Source: Anaerolineae bacterium (lineage in GTDB: Bacteria; Chloroflexota; Anaerolineae; Anaerolineales; Villigracilaceae). Taken from it: a stretch of DNA of 36,432 nucleotides. The notes below the pieces were generated by a model that saw only the letters and a program-made list of their open reading frames with translations, did no database searches and had not been told where the DNA came from. The DNA lies in the NCBI GenBank assembly GCA_003130845.1, contig QEXW01000098.1, forward strand, positions 1 through 36,432. Direction: 5' to 3'. A program made the translations under genes and the position numbers. This document shows positions 33,555 to 36,432 of the stretch, piece by piece. Every line of letters starts with the position of its first letter. Position 1 is the first letter of the stretch.

Positions 33555-33986
33555 TTATTCTCCTTTCGATTTGCATTGCGGGCAGAAGCCCATGAAAGTT
33601 ACGTGATGTTCCGACAGGTGGTAGCCGGTCATTTCTTCAAGCCGAGCAAAGAGCGGTTGAAGGTGTTCATCCTCAAATTCAATCGTAGCGCCACAGATTT
33701 TACAAGTCAGGTGATGATGAGAATGGGTGACGATTTGATATTCCAAGCGCCCACTCGGCGTAGAGGTGGCATGGATAAAACCGTGCTGACGCAAAAAATC
33801 TAAATTACGATACACTGTTGGCTCGGTAACACCGGGCAAGAGCACATGCAAACGCTGAAAAACTTCGGTGGGCGTCAAATGTCCACCTGAATCATAGAGA
33901 ATGTTAAGAATGGCCAATCGTTGCCGAGTTAAGCGAAAGCCATGTTCTTGAATTTGGCTGGCCAGGTGGGTTGGGGTACAAGTCAT
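33555..33986 (-). CDS. Fur family metalloregulator (Fur/Zur/Nur)
   Basis: A 143-residue Fur-family repressor. It has a winged helix (about 10-80, RLTRQRLAILNILYDSGGHL and EPTVYRNLDFLRQHG), then a dimerisation domain with the metal-binding run THSHHHLTCKICG and a second Cys pair CPQC near the C-terminus (structural zinc, two CxxC). First gene of the cbiMQO operon and one base from cbiM, so nickel or cobalt is the likely signal (Nur-like). Zur or Fur specificity cannot be excluded from sequence. A palindrome overlaps its own -10, which implies autoregulation of the whole operon. Confidence 0.92.
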   Translation of the reverse strand: MTCTPTHLASQIQEHGFRLTRQRLAILNILYDSGGHLTPTEVFQRLHVLLPGVTEPTVYRNLDFLRQHGFIHATSTPSGRLEYQIVTHSHHHLTCKICGATIEFEDEHLQPLFARLEEMTGYHLSEHHVTFMGFCPQCKSKGE

Positions 33987-33989
33987 GTC

Positions 33990-34013
33990 CTTATTGTAAC
34001 TTGTTGCAATAAG
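33990..34013. promoter_or_regulatory. Fur-family operator overlapping the fur-cbiMQO -10
   Basis: Arms CTTATTGTAAC and GTTGCAATAAG are inverted at 10 of 11 positions around a two-base centre, the TTGCAA-type half-sites expected for this family. On the minus strand TACAAT (33998-33993) inside the palindrome lies six bases before the fur ATG, so bound repressor would cover the -10 and the start of a leaderless transcript. Confidence 0.75.
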
Positions 34014-34132
34014 AAAGTACAGGATAATTTTTTAATCACCCTGCAGTTAAAGTTTTCATCTGATAAACTATCAAAATAGGCTATGCGTAGGTCGTTTCAA
34101 ATCTCCTATTTCCTGCTAGGATGATTTTGGTG

Positions 34133-34138
34133 TATAGT
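34133..34138 (+). promoter_or_regulatory. -10 element of the first FHA gene
   Basis: TATAGT, followed at 34148 and 34157 by in-frame ATG codons. The leader would be no more than about 12 bases, so translation may be leaderless or nearly so. Confidence 0.4.
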
Positions 34139-34156
34139 ATAGGTTGGATGGGAATT

Positions 34157-34669
34157 ATGACAGTTGTTGGAGAAATCTGCCCCTCGTGCAAATTGCGTAA
34201 CAAGCCCGGCGCGATTCTTTGCACGTTTTGTGGTGCGCCGCTGAACGGTCCACCCCAAGATACACGCGCAACCAACCGATTTGATGAAGATGATAACCGC
34301 GACATCGTTTCCATTCGAACGAGGAAATATACCAAGTCGCTTGTCCCTGAAAGTGGGTTAGGAATTTACCTAGAAAACACGTTACCCGTGACGATAGTGC
34401 ATAAAGAAGAAGCCATTCTAGGCCGCCGGGCTTCTGGCACAGGCGAGTTCGTTGTAGATTTGACACCTTTTGATGCCATTCAATTGGGGGTTTCTCGACG
34501 TCACGCTGCTATTCATCGAGAAGAAGACGGTTACTACATCACGGACCTAAACAGCACCAATGGCACGCGCATCAATGGCCGGCGTTTGTTGCCAAACACA
34601 CCTTGTCGTCTTACGAGTGGCGATGTGCTGACTTTAGGCCGACTGAACTTGATTGTACTGTACAAGTAA
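34157..34669 (+). CDS. Zinc-ribbon and FHA domain protein 1
   Basis: A 170-residue protein. The N-terminus has a double-CxxC zinc ribbon (CPSCKLRNKPGAILCTFCG, residues 8-26); a linker follows and then an FHA domain (about 90-165) with GRRASG, the SRRHAAIHRE core and the LNSTNGTRING motif that reads phosphothreonine peptides. Such proteins bind partners phosphorylated by Ser/Thr kinases. The start could also be the ATG at 34148, closer to the -10. It is followed after 64 bases by a clear paralogue. Confidence 0.85.
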   Translation: MTVVGEICPSCKLRNKPGAILCTFCGAPLNGPPQDTRATNRFDEDDNRDIVSIRTRKYTKSLVPESGLGIYLENTLPVTIVHKEEAILGRRASGTGEFVVDLTPFDAIQLGVSRRHAAIHREEDGYYITDLNSTNGTRINGRRLLPNTPCRLTSGDVLTLGRLNLIVLYK

Positions 34670-34733
34670 AAAGTGTGAATGACAACTTGATTGGTAACCA
34701 AGTGGCGTTTATTTTTTCACATAAGGAGCACGC

Positions 34734-35246
34734 ATGCAACCACAATCTGGGAAATTCTGTCCATCTTGCAAACGGTACAATGAACCAGGTGCCATCTTTT
34801 GCACCTATTGCGGTACGGCCTTTGAGGAAGGCAGCGGGCGCGCCGGAGGCACCAGTCGGTTTGGTACTTCCGACCTAAAACCACAAGACCACCCTCCGCG
34901 ACAACCTGCCATCGTCCCCGATAGCGGGATTGCATTTTTTTTCCTAGACGACCAAATGCCCTTCGAAATTTGCACAGAGGACGATTTTTTAATCGGCCGC
35001 AAGACCGACGACACCGCCGAATATATGGTGGACTTAGCGATTTATGATGCCTTTGGGCATGGAGTTTCGCGCCGGCATGCGCGCATTCGGCGCACAGCGA
35101 CCGGCTATGAAGTGATTGACCTGCAAAGCACCAACGGTACCTGGCTCAATGAGCAAAAACTGACCCCTAACCAAGCCTATCCATTACCCAGTGGGGCCTT
35201 ACTGCGCTTGGGAAGGATGAAGCTGTATGTAGCCTATACCCGCTAA
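34734..35246 (+). CDS. Zinc-ribbon and FHA domain protein 2
   Basis: A 170-residue paralogue of the preceding protein with the same order: zinc ribbon CPSCKRYNEPGAIFCTYCG (residues 9-27), linker, FHA domain with GRKTDD, SRRHARIRR and LQSTNGTWLNEQ. It has a good AAGGAG ribosome site, unlike copy 1. No kinase or phosphatase gene lies in the window, so the partner is unknown. Its stop is seven bases from the convergent prmA stop. Confidence 0.88.
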   Translation: MQPQSGKFCPSCKRYNEPGAIFCTYCGTAFEEGSGRAGGTSRFGTSDLKPQDHPPRQPAIVPDSGIAFFFLDDQMPFEICTEDDFLIGRKTDDTAEYMVDLAIYDAFGHGVSRRHARIRRTATGYEVIDLQSTNGTWLNEQKLTPNQAYPLPSGALLRLGRMKLYVAYTR

Positions 35247-35253
35247 ACGTGTT

Positions 35254-36171
35254 TCATTTCTGACAAAGCAAGGCAACCCAATCGTTGATTTGCCGGCGCT
35301 CGCTGAGCCGCAAACCATGAGCTTGCGCTGCCTGCACGATTTCCTGCGCCTGATGTTCCAAAATGCCCGCCAGGATGAGCGCGCCCTCTGGCTCAACGAG
35401 TTCTGCCAAACCAACATCAAACAAACGAATCAACACAGGCGCCAGGATATTGGCCAGAACCAATGGCGCACGTGTGATAGAGAATTTCGCAGCCCGCACA
35501 TCCTCTACCGAGCCAACCCCCAACTGGAACACCGGGTCAGAGAGACCGTTGTGTTGTGCATTTTCGCGGCTGTTCGCAATGGCTGCTTCGTCAATATCCA
35601 CGCCTAACGCAAAAGCAGCACCTAGTTTGAGGGCCGCAATTGAGAGAATGCCCGAACCACAGCCAATATCAATCACCGCAGAGACTTCAGACCGCTGAGC
35701 AAAGACCGCTTCTACGAGCTCAAGGCACAACTGTGTAGAGGGATGGGCCCCTGTGCCAAACGCCATGCCTGGGTCAATTTTGATGCCAATGCGTTCCGGG
35801 TCGGTCAACTCCAGCCAAGCCGGCACAATCATCAATCGTTTTCCAATCGGCAGAGGTTGATAGCGTGATTTCCAGGCTTCCATCCAATTCTGGTCACCTA
35901 TCGCGGTGTAATTGGGTGCCGGAAGCGGCTGAATCAACCCCAGATAAAACAGTGCTTCTTCTAGTTTTCGGCGCGTTTCTTCTAAATGTTCATCCATCGG
36001 CAAATAGGCCTTGACGGCAATATCGCCGGTCGGGGTACCTTCATCTTCGTCGTCCAGAAATTCAACAGCCTGTTCGGTCATCACACCGTTTGGGGCAAAG
36101 CGTCCCAACACTTCAGCCACAGCCTCGGCCAATTCACCGGGTACGGTCAGCGAAACTTCGAGCCAGTTCAT
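35254..36171 (-). CDS. prmA: Ribosomal protein L11 methyltransferase
   Basis: A 305-residue S-adenosylmethionine-dependent enzyme that trimethylates ribosomal protein L11. The N-terminal substrate-recognition domain (about 1-95, starting MNWLEVSLTVPGELAEAVAE) is followed by a linker and a Rossmann methyltransferase domain with DPGMAFGTGAHPSTQLCLE (about 134-152), motif I VIDIGCGSGILSIAALKLGA (about 166-185) and VLANILAPVLIRL. Length is slightly above the E. coli protein. It sits three bases after the dnaJ stop, a common pairing with chaperone genes. Confidence 0.95.
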   Translation of the reverse strand: MNWLEVSLTVPGELAEAVAEVLGRFAPNGVMTEQAVEFLDDEDEGTPTGDIAVKAYLPMDEHLEETRRKLEEALFYLGLIQPLPAPNYTAIGDQNWMEAWKSRYQPLPIGKRLMIVPAWLELTDPERIGIKIDPGMAFGTGAHPSTQLCLELVEAVFAQRSEVSAVIDIGCGSGILSIAALKLGAAFALGVDIDEAAIANSRENAQHNGLSDPVFQLGVGSVEDVRAAKFSITRAPLVLANILAPVLIRLFDVGLAELVEPEGALILAGILEHQAQEIVQAAQAHGLRLSERRQINDWVALLCQK

Positions 36172-36174
36172 TCT

Positions 36175-36432
36175 TTATCCCCCAAAAAATTCATTCAACT
36201 TATCAAAGAAACCCTTTTCTTGTGGCTTAGGTGTTGTGCCGAGGGTTTTTGCCAGTTTCTCGAACAAATCACGCTGTTCAGCAGTTAGCTTGGTGGGAAT
36301 TTCGACGTTGACAATCACCTTTTGGTCGCCGCGTCCGTTCTGGCGTAAACGAGGTACACCTTTGCCGCGTAAAGTGAAGACCCGCCCCGGTTGTGTGCCA
36401 GCCGGAATGTCTAATTTTTCTTTGCCATCCAC
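36175..36432 (-). CDS. dnaJ: DnaJ chaperone, C-terminal part (runs off the window)
   Basis: The last 85 codons of DnaJ: KLDIPAGTQPGRVFTLRGKG and VPRLRQNGRGDQKVIVNVE are the second client-binding beta domain, followed by the dimerisation tail (LTAEQRDLFEKLAKTLG) and the common ending FFDKLNEFFGG. The J domain, Gly/Phe region and zinc fingers lie beyond position 36432, so the gene is incomplete only because of the window edge. DnaJ stimulates DnaK in protein folding. Confidence 0.92.
   Translation of the reverse strand: MDGKEKLDIPAGTQPGRVFTLRGKGVPRLRQNGRGDQKVIVNVEIPTKLTAEQRDLFEKLAKTLGTTPKPQEKGFFDKLNEFFGG

Noticed and set aside
33987..34120. Cobalamin or nickel riboswitch before the cbi operon
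   Set aside because: The promoter lies at the start codon of fur, leaving no room for a leader RNA; control by the palindromic operator explains regulation.

Overview
The window (36,432 bp, moderate GC) is a chromosomal segment of a bacterium, most likely a Chloroflexota member of the Anaerolineae type. That placement is inference from style only: Thr/Pro-rich lipoprotein, tandem zinc-ribbon/FHA proteins, SDR-type threonine dehydrogenase, large class III aminotransferase cluster, AsnC-type regulators. There is no rRNA, tRNA or phage gene to confirm it. Coding density is high; no gene-free stretch exceeds 300 bp.

Region 1 (1-15,900, all minus strand) is an amine and amino-acid import and catabolism island. 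It has two similar sodium:solute symporters, a saccharopine-dehydrogenase-family oxidoreductase, a polyamine ABC importer (potA-potB-potC-potD), a putrescine aminotransferase (patA), a methylmalonate-semialdehyde dehydrogenase-type enzyme, two more class III aminotransferases and two Lrp/AsnC regulators. A plausible flow is: polyamines enter through PotABCD, PatA deaminates putrescine, a beta-alanine/GABA-type transaminase makes semialdehydes, and the CoA-acylating dehydrogenase turns malonate semialdehyde into acetyl-CoA. potB carries an in-frame TGA at codon 23, where its relatives have Trp, so the importer is either broken or depends on readthrough or re-initiation. Several gaps between these genes hold GC-rich hairpins without U-tracts.

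Region 2 (15,900-22,900): a two-S1-domain RNA-binding protein and an IscA/HesB-like Fe-S protein with an extra Cys-rich tail (both plus strand, each with its own sigma70 promoter and terminator); the ferrous iron operon feoA-feoB-feoC (minus); a tungsten-type aldehyde ferredoxin oxidoreductase (plus); and a convergent membrane protein.

Region 3 (22,900-26,300): phosphoglucomutase/phosphomannomutase, TatD hydrolase and polyprenyl diphosphate synthase, all plus strand.

Region 4 (26,268-28,835, minus): an apparent restriction-modification-like operon. It has a TSPPYW DNA methyltransferase, a PD-(D/E)XK nuclease-like protein with no family I can name, and a four-helix membrane protein whose start overlaps the nuclease stop by ATGA. 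It is preceded by a 265-bp minisatellite with a 45-bp higher-order unit.

Region 5 (28,836-36,432): a lipoprotein, divergent L-threonine dehydrogenase, a Fur-family-controlled nickel/cobalt ECF importer (fur-cbiM-cbiQ-cbiO) with a strong palindromic operator overlapping the -10, two tandem zinc-ribbon/FHA proteins, and the prmA-dnaJ pair, with dnaJ running off the right edge.

A recurrent feature is a -10-like hexamer exactly six bases before the start codon (fur, the first lrp, the lipoprotein, possibly the nuclease gene), which suggests leaderless transcripts.
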